A stretch of 64,000 nucleotides of DNA, taken from NCBI RefSeq assembly GCF_028829235.1, contig NZ_JAIWJY010000002.1, positions 372,001 to 436,000 of the forward strand, given 5' to 3'. This DNA is from Tenacibaculum larymnensis (GTDB lineage Bacteria > Bacteroidota > Bacteroidia > Flavobacteriales > Flavobacteriaceae). Positions 39,346 to 50,542 of the stretch are shown piece after piece. The translations under genes and the position numbers were made by a program. The number at the start of each line of letters is the position of its first letter. Within the stretch, counting starts at the first letter, position 1. The notes under the pieces were generated by a model that had not been told where the DNA came from, ran no database searches, and saw only the letters and a program-made list of their open reading frames with translations.

Positions 39346-39366
39346 GTTGAATTAATTCAACTTATA
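39341..39366. repeat. 26-bp perfect palindrome over the rpsK stop codon
   Basis: Thirteen bases (TATAAGTTGAATT, 39341-39353) are followed directly by their reverse complement (39354-39366). The rpsK TAA is at 39343-39345. In RNA it can form an 11-bp stem with a 4-nt loop; no long T tract follows. Confidence 0.85.
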
Positions 39367-39375
39367 CTTTATTTA

Positions 39376-39478
39376 GCGTACTTTCGTGCGCAAAAAACAA
39401 GTATTTTAACACAGTAGGATTTAAAGATTATCGAAGGAGTAAGCCTTAATTCATAATCCCTACTAATTTTTATTAGAA
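39376..39478 (+). ncRNA. Structured 5' leader of rpsD
   Basis: GCGTAC-TTTC-GTGCGC (39376-39391) is a compact hairpin. Further on AGTAGGATT (39413-39421) pairs with AATCC-C-TACT (39455-39464) around an inner hairpin AAGG / CCTT (39434-39447). TACTTTCG at 39379-39386 also resembles a -7 box, so the first hairpin may instead be a promoter. In other bacteria S4 regulates its own mRNA through structured leaders; that this leader binds S4 is inference. Confidence 0.45.
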
Positions 39479-40084
39479 ATGGCAAGATATACAGGACCAA
39501 AAACTAAGATTGCTCGTAAGTTTGGCGAGGCAATTTTCGGAGACGACAAGAACTTCGAAAAAAGAAACTACCCTCCAGGACAACATGGAGTTGGTAAAAG
39601 AAGAGGTAAAAAATCTGAATATGCAATCCAGTTAATGGAGAAGCAAAAAGCTAAATATACTTATGGTATTTTAGAGCGTCAGTTCCGTAACCTTTTCAAA
39701 AAAGCATCAGCTTCTCAAGGAGTAACAGGTGAAATCTTATTACAATTATGTGAATCTCGTTTAGATAACGTAGTATACCGTTTAGGTGTTGCTAATTCAC
39801 GTAGAGCTGCACGTCAGTTAGTATCTCACCGTCACATTACAGTTAACGGAGATATCGTTAACATTCCATCTTATAGATTAAAAGAGGGAGATGTAGTAGC
39901 AGTAAGAGAAAAATCTAAGTCGTTAGAAGCTATTGAAAATGCTTTAGCAGCTAATAGCAATGTTTACGAATGGTTAACTTGGAACGCTGATCAAAAATCT
40001 GGAACATTTGTAAAAGTACCAGAAAGATTACAAATTCCTGAGAATATCAAAGAGCAGTTAATCGTAGAATTATACTCTAAGTAA
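39479..40084 (+). CDS. rpsD: 30S ribosomal protein S4
   Basis: The 201-residue protein starts [40 protein letters not shown] and the S4 domain [29 protein letters not shown] (read in pieces) identify it. It starts assembly of the 5' domain of 16S rRNA. The zinc-binding cysteines of the N-terminus are absent. It is separated from rpsK by a structured leader and from rpoA by a 98-bp spacer. Confidence 0.98.
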   Translation: MARYTGPKTKIARKFGEAIFGDDKNFEKRNYPPGQHGVGKRRGKKSEYAIQLMEKQKAKYTYGILERQFRNLFKKASASQGVTGEILLQLCESRLDNVVYRLGVANSRRAARQLVSHRHITVNGDIVNIPSYRLKEGDVVAVREKSKSLEAIENALAANSNVYEWLTWNADQKSGTFVKVPERLQIPENIKEQLIVELYSK

Positions 40085-40182
40085 TAAATTAATAATATTG
40101 GTATTCAGCCAAAGGGTTTATTCGTATTTCTTCACACTTATAAACCGCGCAACTGGATAACAATTAAAACGAAGAAAAAAAT
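40085..40182 (+). promoter_or_regulatory. Leader before rpoA with hairpin and CTGGATAA motif
   Basis: GGTTTAT (40115-40121) can pair with ATAAACC (40140-40146) across an 18-nt loop. Immediately after comes CGCGCAACTGGATAACAATT; the CTGGATAA (40153-40160) and its CGCG neighbourhood also occur in front of rplC (27701-27708). No promoter consensus is seen, so rpoA is probably co-transcribed with rpsD. Confidence 0.4.
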
Positions 40183-41175
40183 ATGGCAATTTTAAATTTT
40201 CAAAAGCCTGATAAAGTAATAATGATTGAATCTACTGATTTTTCAGGAAGATTCGAGTTCAGACCTCTTGAACCAGGTTTTGGATTAACAGTTGGTAACG
40301 CTTTAAGAAGAGTATTATTATCTTCTCTTGAAGGATTTGCCATTACATCATTACGTATTGACGGAGTTGATCATGAGTTTTCAACAATTCAAGGTGTTGT
40401 AGAAGATGTAACTGAGATTATCTTAAACTTAAAACAAGTACGTTTTAAGAAGCAGATTGAAGAATCAGATAGAGAAACAGTTTCTATAGCAATATCAGGA
40501 CAAGAGCAATTAACAGCTGGTGACTTACAAAAGTTCATTTCAGGTTTCCAAGTACTAAATCCAGATTTAGTAATTTGTAACATGGATAAATCGGTAACGT
40601 TAAATGCTGAAATTACCATTGAAAAAGGTAGAGGTTTTGTACCAGCAGAAGAAAACAAAAGAGCTGGTGCTCCTTTAGGAACAATTTTTACAGATTCTAT
40701 TTACACTCCTATAAAGAATGTAAAATATGCTGTTGAAAATTTCCGTGTAGAGCAAAAGACCGATTACGAAAAATTAGTTTTCGATATCGATACTGATGGA
40801 TCTATCAATCCTAAAGATGCCTTAACTGAAGCGGCTAAGATTTTAATCCACCACTTTATGTTATTCTCTGATGAGCGTATCACTTTAGAGGCTGATGAAA
40901 TCGCACAAACTGAAACATATGATGAAGAATCATTACACATGCGTCAGTTATTAAAGACGAAATTAGTTGATATGGATTTATCTGTTCGTGCTTTAAACTG
41001 TTTAAAAGCTGCAGAAGTAGATACTTTAGGAGACTTAGTATCATTCAACAAAAGCGATTTAATGAAGTTCAGAAACTTTGGTAAAAAATCATTAACTGAA
41101 TTAGATGAGTTAGTGGCTAACAAAGGTTTAAGTTTCGGAATGGATTTAAGCAAATACAAATTAGATAAAGATTAA
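40183..41175 (+). CDS. rpoA: RNA polymerase alpha subunit
   Basis: The 330-residue protein has the N-terminal dimerisation/assembly domain ([40 protein letters not shown]) and the C-terminal HhH domain (about 255-330: [39 protein letters not shown]) joined by a linker near 235-250. It nucleates RNA polymerase and contacts UP elements and activators. It is followed 62 bp later by rplQ. Confidence 0.98.
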   Translation: MAILNFQKPDKVIMIESTDFSGRFEFRPLEPGFGLTVGNALRRVLLSSLEGFAITSLRIDGVDHEFSTIQGVVEDVTEIILNLKQVRFKKQIEESDRETVSIAISGQEQLTAGDLQKFISGFQVLNPDLVICNMDKSVTLNAEITIEKGRGFVPAEENKRAGAPLGTIFTDSIYTPIKNVKYAVENFRVEQKTDYEKLVFDIDTDGSINPKDALTEAAKILIHHFMLFSDERITLEADEIAQTETYDEESLHMRQLLKTKLVDMDLSVRALNCLKAAEVDTLGDLVSFNKSDLMKFRNFGKKSLTELDELVANKGLSFGMDLSKYKLDKD

Positions 41176-41237
41176 CCTTTCATAGTTTGCTCCTCTAAAA
41201 TAGAGTAGTAGCAAGATGAGAGCTAAAACCAAATGTC

Positions 41238-41714
41238 ATGAGACACGGAAAGAAATTTAATCATTTAGGAAGAAAAACAGCGCATAGAAAAGCGATGTTA
41301 TCTAACATGGCTTGTTCTTTAATCGAGCACAAGCGAATTAATACTACTGAAGCTAAAGCGAAAGCTTTACGTAAGTTTGTAGAGCCTTTAATTACAAAAT
41401 CTAAAGACGATACAACTCACAACCGTCGTGTAGTATTTAGTTACTTACGTAGCAAGGAAGCTGTTACAGAATTATTCAAAGAAATTTCTGTAAAAGTAGC
41501 AGACAGACCAGGAGGATATGTTCGTATTATCAAGTTAGGAAACCGTCAAGGAGATAACGCTCCTATGGCAATGGTAGAATTAGTTGATTACAACGAGTTA
41601 TACAATCCAAAAGGAAACAAAGCTAAAAAGAGTACTCGTCGTAGCCGTCGTGGTGGAGCGAAGAAAACTGAAGCTGCAGCTGTTGAAACTCAAACTTCAC
41701 AAGAAGAAGAATAA
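41238..41714 (+). CDS. rplQ: 50S ribosomal protein L17 with C-terminal extension
   Basis: The 158-residue protein starts [20 protein letters not shown]; residues 1-118 match the usual L17 ([20 protein letters not shown]). The tail of about 35 residues ([20 protein letters not shown], then an acidic Gln/Glu end) is longer than in E. coli L17 (127 residues). Extended L17 tails are usual in Bacteroidota. It ends the alpha part of the cluster; a strong terminator follows 26 bp on. Confidence 0.97.
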   Translation: MRHGKKFNHLGRKTAHRKAMLSNMACSLIEHKRINTTEAKAKALRKFVEPLITKSKDDTTHNRRVVFSYLRSKEAVTELFKEISVKVADRPGGYVRIIKLGNRQGDNAPMAMVELVDYNELYNPKGNKAKKSTRRSRRGGAKKTEAAAVETQTSQEEE

Positions 41715-41740
41715 AAATGAGAATTTTTATAAATTATATC

Positions 41741-41775
41741 AAAGGGATAAACATTTAATGTTTGTCCCTTTTTTT
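41741..41775 (+). terminator. Terminator of the ribosomal supercluster
   Basis: AAAGGGATAAACA (41741-41753) pairs with TGTTTGTCCCTTT (41759-41771, one G-U pair), loop TTTAA, followed by a T run to 41775. Confidence 0.85.
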
Positions 41776-41778
41776 ATA

Positions 41779-41786
41779 TATTTTTG
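41779..41786 (+). promoter_or_regulatory. -7 box of the carA promoter
   Basis: TATTTTTG matches TAnnTTTG and begins 4 bp after the terminator's T run; the upstream element would fall within the terminator arm. The carA leader would be about 22 nt. Confidence 0.55.
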
Positions 41787-41811
41787 CAAACAAATTACAC
41801 AACACCACTAA

Positions 41812-42921
41812 ATGAAATATCAAACACGTAAAAAAGCATTAGTTTTATTAGCAGACGGAACTATTTTCTACGGTAAATCTATTGGGATAGAGGGAACCGC
41901 AACAGGAGAAATTTGTTTTAATACCGGTATGACAGGATACCAAGAAATTTTTACAGACCCTTCTTATTTCGGACAATTAATGGTAGCTACCAACGCTCAT
42001 ATTGGTAATTACGGAGTTAATAATGAAGAAGTAGAATCAGACGGAATAAAAATTTCAGGTTTAATTTGTCGTAACTTTAGTTTTACACACTCTCGTGTAG
42101 ATTCTGACGGAAATTTATTTGACTGGTTTGAAAAGCATAATTTAGTTGCCATTTCAGATGTTGATACACGTGCGTTAGTATCTTACATTAGAGAAAATGG
42201 AGCTATGAATGCTATTATTTCAACTGAAGTAGATAAAATAGACGAGTTAAAGAAGCAACTAGCTGAGATTCCTAATATGGAAGGATTAGAATTAGCTTCT
42301 AAGGTATCAACTAAAGAACCTTATTTTGTAGGTGATGAAAATGCTCCAATTAAAATATCAGCCCTAGATATAGGTATTAAGAAAAATATCTTACGAAATT
42401 TAGCAAAAAGAGGAGTATACATTAAAGTATATCCATACAATGTAAGTTTCGAACAAATGAGCGACTTTAATCCAGATGGATACTTTATTTCTAATGGGCC
42501 TGGAGATCCTGAACCTTTAGAAGAAGCTCAAAAGACAGCTAAAGAAATTATAGATAAAGATTTACCATTGTTCGGAATCTGTTTAGGGCATCAAGTTATA
42601 GCGTTAGCTAATGGTATTTCAACATATAAAATGCACAACGGTCATAGAGGAATTAATCATCCTGTTAAAAACTTATTGACAGGAAAAGGAGAAATTACTT
42701 CTCAAAACCATGGTTTTGCTATCAATAGAGAAGAAACAGAAGCGCATCCTGATGTTGAAATTACACATGTACACTTAAATGATAACACGGTAGCAGGTAT
42801 TAGAATGAAGTCTAAAAATGTATTTTCAGTACAATACCACCCAGAAGCAAGTCCAGGGCCACATGATGCAGAATACTTATTTGATCAGTTTATAGAAAAT
42901 ATCAAAAAAGTAAAAGCTTAA
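41812..42921 (+). CDS. carA: Carbamoyl-phosphate synthase small (glutaminase) subunit
   Basis: The 369-residue protein has the N-terminal CPSase_sm domain (LLADGTIFYGKSIGIEG, CFNTGMTGYQEIFTDPSY) and a C-terminal class I glutamine amidotransferase: nucleophile Cys in PLFGICLGHQVIALA, the catalytic His-x-Glu in FSVQYHPEASPGPHD. It hydrolyses glutamine and passes ammonia to CarB for arginine and pyrimidine synthesis. carB is not adjacent, so the subunits are encoded apart or carB lies elsewhere. Confidence 0.97.
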   Translation: MKYQTRKKALVLLADGTIFYGKSIGIEGTATGEICFNTGMTGYQEIFTDPSYFGQLMVATNAHIGNYGVNNEEVESDGIKISGLICRNFSFTHSRVDSDGNLFDWFEKHNLVAISDVDTRALVSYIRENGAMNAIISTEVDKIDELKKQLAEIPNMEGLELASKVSTKEPYFVGDENAPIKISALDIGIKKNILRNLAKRGVYIKVYPYNVSFEQMSDFNPDGYFISNGPGDPEPLEEAQKTAKEIIDKDLPLFGICLGHQVIALANGISTYKMHNGHRGINHPVKNLLTGKGEITSQNHGFAINREETEAHPDVEITHVHLNDNTVAGIRMKSKNVFSVQYHPEASPGPHDAEYLFDQFIENIKKVKA

Positions 42922-42940
42922 ATAAATAAAAAATAAAGAA

Positions 42941-42968
42941 ATTCCCGTGAACTAATATTCACGGGAAT
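42941..42968. terminator. Hairpin after carA
   Basis: ATTCCCGTGAA (42941-42951) pairs perfectly with TTCACGGGAAT (42958-42968) across a 6-nt loop. No T tract follows on the plus strand (an A-rich run precedes it), so it may act as an mRNA 3'-end stabiliser or only partial terminator before eno. Confidence 0.55.
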
Positions 42969-43007
42969 CTATAATTAAAAATAAATTTCACACCATTCTT
43001 AGCCTAG

Positions 43008-44321
<1,314 letters not shown>

Positions 44322-44341
44322 TACTTTTTAATATAGTTTTT

Positions 44342-44372
44342 AAAGCTCGTACATAAAGTACGGGCTTTTTTT
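44342..44372 (+). terminator. Terminator of eno
   Basis: AAAGCTCGTAC (44342-44352) pairs with GTACGGGCTTT (44358-44368, one G-U pair), loop ATAAA, then a T run to 44372. Confidence 0.85.
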
Positions 44373-44440
44373 AGTTATAAAATGGTAAAAAAGATTAAAA
44401 AAATCAGATTGAAGACTAATTAGACTTATAATAGTTATTA

Positions 44441-44476
44441 AAATAAAGGCTGTCTTTACATTTTAAGACAGCCTTT
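44441..44476 (-). terminator. Terminator of the metalloprotease-like lipoprotein gene
   Basis: A perfect 12-bp stem AAAGGCTGTCTT (44445-44456) / AAGACAGCCTTT (44465-44476) with an 8-nt loop; on the minus strand a T-rich tail (TTTATTTTAATA) follows. Confidence 0.75.
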
Positions 44477-44511
44477 TAAATTCAATTCGTAATTATTTAG
44501 TTAGTTGTTTT

Positions 44512-45366
44512 TTAGTTTAAGTTTAAGAATTCATCTTCTGAAATTTCACCTGTATAAATTTTATGTAATTCTTCTAGGTGAGCAACAATATTCTCATGTT
44601 GACTTTGTTCTATAGACGCTGGCTTTTTTAATTCTAATTTTAGTCTACCACCTACAACATAATAGTCATAGTAGTAAAAAAAGTTTCTGTCAAAATTTCT
44701 GTTGCTATAAGTTCCGTTGTCTCCTAATAAATATCCTAATCTAAAAGCAGATCTTCTTTGAGAAGCAGTACCGTGAGAACTTCCATTAGGTCCAGCTAAA
44801 GTTTGTGAAAAATTATAAGCACTAGCAGCAGTATTCCAGTTACTAGTATAAGTTCTTCGGATAAAATATCCTCCAAATCCATCAGCTTCTAATTCAGTAG
44901 CACTTACATGATTACCACTAGGTATAGTATTATCTCTAAATTGTACCTGATGTCCCATTTCATGTGCAGCAACGTATGCAATGGCAGCATTACCATAATT
45001 TAAAGCACTTGCTAACAATTCCTCTCCCCAAACAATATAACCGTTTGAAAAAGAAAGAGCATTGAAAGTTCCGTCACCACCTGCTAAATATAAAGGTACA
45101 TTACCCATTCCAAAAAAGCTTGCAGCTTCGTTGTGTTCAGTCTTTAAAAAATTAGTAGTAGATTGATTAACTATATATTCAGCCCAATAAGAATTTGGAC
45201 CAAAACCATCAACTGTGTAGTGATCAGCGTCGTTAACATTTAGCATACTTGGTGAACTAATACCTGTAGGAGCATTGTCATTTGTAAGGTTATTTTCTTC
45301 TTGGGTACATTGTACAGTAAGAAATGATATGCATAATAATGCAATAATAAATTGAAATTTTTTCAT
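44512..45366 (-). CDS. Putative zinc metalloprotease lipoprotein
   Basis: The 284-residue protein has a lipoprotein signal (lipobox LTVQC near residue 20). The zinc site is AAHEMGHQVQF (HExxH, about 137-147), and a likely third ligand is in TELEADGFGGYFIRR (E-x-x-x-D, about 20 residues later), the gluzincin pattern. Upstream is an edge-strand-like GGDGTFNALSFSNGYIVWGEE. The C-terminus carries a helix (about 240-284). It should be anchored to a membrane facing the periplasm or the surface. Relatives are annotated as hypothetical or as metalloproteases; the substrate is unknown and activity is inferred from the motif. Confidence 0.75.
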   Translation of the reverse strand: MKKFQFIIALLCISFLTVQCTQEENNLTNDNAPTGISSPSMLNVNDADHYTVDGFGPNSYWAEYIVNQSTTNFLKTEHNEAASFFGMGNVPLYLAGGDGTFNALSFSNGYIVWGEELLASALNYGNAAIAYVAAHEMGHQVQFRDNTIPSGNHVSATELEADGFGGYFIRRTYTSNWNTAASAYNFSQTLAGPNGSSHGTASQRRSAFRLGYLLGDNGTYSNRNFDRNFFYYYDYYVVGGRLKLELKKPASIEQSQHENIVAHLEELHKIYTGEISEDEFLNLN

Positions 45367-45794
45367 TGTGAAAGGGTTTTATGAATTGAATTTATTTTTT
45401 TGAAAAGTATACATTTATTGATTATTAATGAAATAATAATAAAAAATTAACATTTTATTTTATAATGTTATTTTTTAGCAAAGTAAGTATTTTAATTAAC
45501 CTTTCTTTTAAAACAAAAACATGTATCTAAAAAACTAAAAAGAAGTTTTCTTGAAAGAGAGGTTAAAGTGTTGTAATTCAGTAAATTTTAAAAAGCTGAA
45601 GAAAAAGTATGAGAAATTAGTAAAGAGATTTTAGATATAGAAACCTTATATTATATATAAGTGAGTTTTAGTTTATTTTGAATAAAATAAATTGATTTTT
45701 TTATATTAAAAATCTATCTATTCGCTCTTTCAAAATAATCCAAAAAATGGTATCTTCGCAACTCACTTCAATCATAAAAAATTATAGTTAAAAA
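45367..45794. other. Divergent gap between the metalloprotease gene and gltA
   Basis: 428 bp, very AT-rich, with no coding potential seen. The right end holds the gltA promoter. For the minus-strand gene only an imperfect box is present (TTACTTTG, complement of 45479-45486). No convincing repeat or structured RNA was found in the middle. Confidence 0.5.
45728..45758 (+). promoter_or_regulatory. Promoter of gltA
   Basis: TTTC (45728-45731), 19-nt spacer, TATCTTCG (45751-45758): one mismatch to the consensus in each box. The leader would be about 32 nt. Confidence 0.5.
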
Positions 45795-47081
45795 ATGTCA
45801 GATATAGCAAAATTACAAATTGGCGAAAATACGTATGAGTTTCCTTTAGTAAAAGGAACAGAAAATGAAACTGCAATTGATATTAAAGCCTTAAGAGGAG
45901 TCACGGATGGAGTTATAACCATAGACCCAGGATACAAGAATACAGGTTCATGCCAAAGTGCTATAACATTTTTAAATGGTGAAGAAGGTATTCTAAGATA
46001 CCGTGGATATTCAATTGAAGAATTAGCAGAAAAAGCAGACTTTTTAGAAGTTGCTTATGCTTTAATCTTTGGAGAATTACCAACTAAGGAACAATTAGAA
46101 AAGTTTTATGGTGATATCTTAGATGAAGCTATTGTTGATGATGACATCAAAAAAATAATTGATGCATTTCCAAAGAATGCACATCCAATGGGAGTGTTAT
46201 CATCATTAACGTCTGCATTAACAGCTTTCAATCCATCTTCTGTTAACGTTGATTCAGAAGAAGATATGTATAAAGCTATCGTTAAAATTATGGGTAAATT
46301 CCCAGTATTAGTAGCTTGGACTTTACGTAAGAAGCAAGGACTGCCATTAAACTATGGATCTCGTAAATTAGGTTATGTTGAAAATATCTTAACAATGATG
46401 TTTCAAAAACCAAACGATGAGTATGAGTTAAACCCAATAGTAAAAGATGCTTTAGATAAGTTATTAATCTTACATGCAGATCACGAACAAAACTGTTCTA
46501 CATCTACAGTACGTATTGTTGGATCTTCTCATGCAGGATTATTTGCATCATTATCTGCAGGTATCTCTGCTTTATGGGGACCTTTACATGGAGGTGCAAA
46601 CCAAGCAGTACTTGAAATGTTAGAAGCTATTAAAGAAGATGGAGGAGATACTAAAAAGTATATGGCTAAAGCTAAAGATAAAAACGACCCTTTCCGTTTA
46701 ATGGGATTCGGACACCGTGTATATAAAAACTTCGACCCAAGAGCAAGAATTATTAAAAAGGCAGCTGACGAAGTATTAAACGACTTAGGAGTTGAAGATC
46801 CAATCTTAGATATCGCAAAAGGGTTAGAGCAAGAAGCGTTAAATGATCCATATTTTGTTGAAAGAAAATTATATCCAAACGTAGATTTCTATTCGGGAAT
46901 TATTTATAGAGCTATGGGAATTCCTGTAGAAATGTTTACAGTTATGTTTGCTTTAGGACGTTTACCAGGATGGATAGCACAATGGAGAGAAATGCGTTTA
47001 AACAAAGAACCAATAGGTCGTCCACGTCAAGTTTACGTTGGAGAGAACTTAAGGGAGTTCGTAGAATTAGACAAGAGATAA
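45795..47081 (+). CDS. gltA: Citrate synthase
   Basis: The 428-residue type II (NADH-sensitive length class) enzyme has the N-terminal beta domain (LQIGENTYEFPLVKG), HADHEQNCSTSTVRIVGSSH, GPLHGGANQAVLEML (catalytic His), MGFGHRVYKNFDPRA (catalytic His), NVDFYSGIIYRAMGIP (catalytic Asp) and RPRQVYVG. It condenses acetyl-CoA and oxaloacetate. It is monocistronic, with its own promoter and terminator. Confidence 0.98.
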   Translation: MSDIAKLQIGENTYEFPLVKGTENETAIDIKALRGVTDGVITIDPGYKNTGSCQSAITFLNGEEGILRYRGYSIEELAEKADFLEVAYALIFGELPTKEQLEKFYGDILDEAIVDDDIKKIIDAFPKNAHPMGVLSSLTSALTAFNPSSVNVDSEEDMYKAIVKIMGKFPVLVAWTLRKKQGLPLNYGSRKLGYVENILTMMFQKPNDEYELNPIVKDALDKLLILHADHEQNCSTSTVRIVGSSHAGLFASLSAGISALWGPLHGGANQAVLEMLEAIKEDGGDTKKYMAKAKDKNDPFRLMGFGHRVYKNFDPRARIIKKAADEVLNDLGVEDPILDIAKGLEQEALNDPYFVERKLYPNVDFYSGIIYRAMGIPVEMFTVMFALGRLPGWIAQWREMRLNKEPIGRPRQVYVGENLREFVELDKR

Positions 47082-47090
47082 ACTATTTAA

Positions 47091-47128
47091 AAAGTGTCAT
47101 TTAAAATAATTAAATGACATTTTTTTTA
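47091..47128 (+). terminator. Terminator of gltA
   Basis: A 14-bp stem (47091-47104 with 47110-47123, one G-U pair), loop AATAA, and a nine-T run ending at 47128. The next gene starts 14 bp later, so its promoter must overlap or lie within this region. Confidence 0.85.
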
Positions 47129-47141
47129 TGTAAAATAACTG

Positions 47142-48098
47142 ATGATGAAAGAAATTAAAATTATCAAAAACAGATCAGATATTGGAGCAGGAACTCGTGG
47201 ATCTGATATGGGGGTTGATGCAATTGAAATTGCAGCAATAAATAAAAAAAGTAATTATTTCGATTCTTTTGATTTTGAAGATGTAATTACAGAAAATGAA
47301 TCGATTTATAATAAGGTAAATAACTCATTTGCAAAACGAATTGATAGCGTTTTTAATCAATGTAAACGTTTAAGCAATCACGTAAAAGTTAATTTACAAG
47401 AAGGGAAGTTTCCAATAGTTTTGTCAGGAGATCATTCTTCAGCGTTAGGAACTATAAGTGGAGTAAAAGCAGCAAACCCAACTAAAAGAGTTGGAGTAGT
47501 TTGGATTGATGCTCATGGAGACTTACATTCACCTTATACATCACCATCTGGAAATATTCACGGTATGCCTTTGTCTGCAGCAATTTCAGATGATAATTTA
47601 GATTGCCAAATTAATGATGTAGACAGAGAAACGTCAGAGTTATGGGAACGTATGAAAAACATAGGTACTCCAGGACAAAAAGTTTTACCAGAAGACATCG
47701 TTTTCTTTGGGGTTCGTGATACAGAAGAGCCAGAAGACAAACAAATGGAAAAATATGGTATTAAAAACTATATGGTTGCTGAAGTTCGTTATCGAGGATT
47801 AGATGTTTGTGTAAACGAAGCTTTAGATAAACTTTCTAATTGTGATGTTATTTATGTGTCGTTTGATGTAGATTCAATGGATTGTGATATGATTTCTTAT
47901 GGAACAGGAACACCTGTACCTAAAGGATTTGATCAGTATGAAATCATTAATATTATCAATGGATTATTAGCAAGTAAAAAAGTAGCTTGTGTAGAGTTTG
48001 TTGAAGTAAATCCGTTATTAGATTTCAAAGGAAATAAAATGGCTGAAACTGCTTTTGAAGTACTTGAAGAAGTAACTAAAAAAGTAAAGACCTTATAA
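47142..48098 (+). CDS. rocF: Arginase-family ureohydrolase
   Basis: The 318-residue protein carries all manganese-binding motifs of the family: LSGDHSSALGT, VVWIDAHGDLHSPYTSPSGNIHGMPL and VSFDVDSMDCDMI followed by GTGTPVPKG. The SGNIHGMP region resembles the arginase TSGNLHG loop more than agmatinase, so arginine to ornithine plus urea is likely. A MetMet start (47142/47145) leaves a 3-bp choice. It sits 60 bp after gltA; no urease genes are nearby. Formiminoglutamase or agmatinase cannot be excluded. Confidence 0.88.
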   Translation: MMKEIKIIKNRSDIGAGTRGSDMGVDAIEIAAINKKSNYFDSFDFEDVITENESIYNKVNNSFAKRIDSVFNQCKRLSNHVKVNLQEGKFPIVLSGDHSSALGTISGVKAANPTKRVGVVWIDAHGDLHSPYTSPSGNIHGMPLSAAISDDNLDCQINDVDRETSELWERMKNIGTPGQKVLPEDIVFFGVRDTEEPEDKQMEKYGIKNYMVAEVRYRGLDVCVNEALDKLSNCDVIYVSFDVDSMDCDMISYGTGTPVPKGFDQYEIINIINGLLASKKVACVEFVEVNPLLDFKGNKMAETAFEVLEEVTKKVKTL

Positions 48099-48115
48099 AA
48101 AATATAAAACAAAAT

Positions 48116-48147
48116 AAAAAAGCGAGTATGTACATACTCGCTTTTTT
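48116..48147 (+). terminator. Terminator after the arginase gene
   Basis: A 32-bp perfect palindrome: AAAAAAGCGAGTATG (48116-48130), loop TA, CATACTCGCTTTTTT (48133-48147). It is symmetric, so it would work in both directions. Confidence 0.9.
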
Positions 48148-48181
48148 ATTTTTATAAAGGGAGTTTAGAAAAATAAACACT

Positions 48182-48189
48182 TATATTTG
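48182..48189 (+). promoter_or_regulatory. -7 box of the thiamine operon promoter
   Basis: TATATTTG, followed by C, lies 9 nt before the first paired base of the TPP aptamer, so transcription would start right at the riboswitch. The -33 box is not clear. Confidence 0.6.
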
Positions 48190-48197
48190 CTTCAGTA

Positions 48198-48277
48198 AAC
48201 TTTAGGAGTAGCTAGTTCGCTAGTTTGAGAAACATCCTTAGAACCTGATATGGTTAACACCAGCGTAGGGAAAAGTT
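48198..48277 (+). ncRNA. TPP riboswitch aptamer (thi box)
   Basis: The conserved thi-box core is present: TTTGAGAAACATCC, then TTAGAACCTGATATGG, then TTAACACCAGCGTAGGGA. Closing stem P1 is AACTTT (48198-48203) with AAAGTT (48272-48277); P3 is GCTAG...CTAGT (about 48211-48223). It senses thiamine pyrophosphate and represses the operon that makes it. Confidence 0.95.
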
Positions 48278-48295
48278 GTAACATTTTATTCAGTG

Positions 48296-48352
48296 TCGTT
48301 TTTATTTTAAAGAAACGATTCTGAACTTCTTCTACAGTTTACTTTAAAATAA
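48296..48352 (+). promoter_or_regulatory. Probable expression platform of the TPP riboswitch
   Basis: Two hairpins that cannot fully form together: TCGTTT (48296-48301) with AAACGA (48313-48318), whose loop is exactly TTATTTTAAAG (48302-48312); and that loop sequence with CTTTAAAATAA (48342-48352), which ends 7 nt before the thiS ATG. No T tract follows, so control is probably at translation start. Confidence 0.6.
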
Positions 48353-48359
48353 GTTTTAT

Positions 48360-48563
48360 ATGATAACCTTAAAAGTAAACGACACTCAAAAAGAATTTTC
48401 TAGGACACTTTCGTTAGAAGACTTAGTTAATGAGCTAAAAGTTAAAACTAATGGTATTGCTATTGCAGTTAATAGTAACGTAGTGAAAAAGGAAGAGTGG
48501 ACTTCACGTATACTCCAAAATAATGATAATATTTTAATCATTAAATCTACACAAGGAGGTTAA
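48360..48563 (+). CDS. thiS: Sulfur carrier protein ThiS
   Basis: The 67-residue beta-grasp protein starts MITLKVNDTQKEFSRT and ends in the required Gly-Gly (IIKSTQGG), which ThiF adenylates and the sulfur donor converts to thiocarboxylate. It delivers sulfur to the thiazole synthase ThiG. It is the first gene of the operon, 82 bp after the riboswitch aptamer. Confidence 0.96.
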   Translation: MITLKVNDTQKEFSRTLSLEDLVNELKVKTNGIAIAVNSNVVKKEEWTSRILQNNDNILIIKSTQGG

Positions 48564-48594
48564 TATTTTTAGCAAACAAAATTCACAAGAATAA

Positions 48595-50469
<1,875 letters not shown>

Positions 50470-50482
50470 ATCCTGAACTTAG

Positions 50483-50529
50483 AATTATGAATTACGAATT
50501 GACAATTTCTAAATTCGTAATTCATAATT
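50483..50529. repeat. 18-bp perfect inverted repeat between thiC and the TenI-like gene
   Basis: AATTATGAATTACGAATT (50483-50500) is repeated inverted at 50512-50529 with an 11-nt loop. It fills the 73-bp space between the genes. Small palindromes built from ATTATGAATTACGAATT-like words occur dispersed in flavobacterial genomes; this copy is probably one of them rather than a terminator, as no T tract follows. Confidence 0.75.
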
Positions 50530-50542
50530 TAAAACTGATTAT

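Noticed and set aside
24125..41714. Possible horizontal island, suggested by the less extreme base composition of the ribosomal gene cluster
   Set aside because: The composition and codon use are those expected for highly expressed core genes, and gene order is standard.
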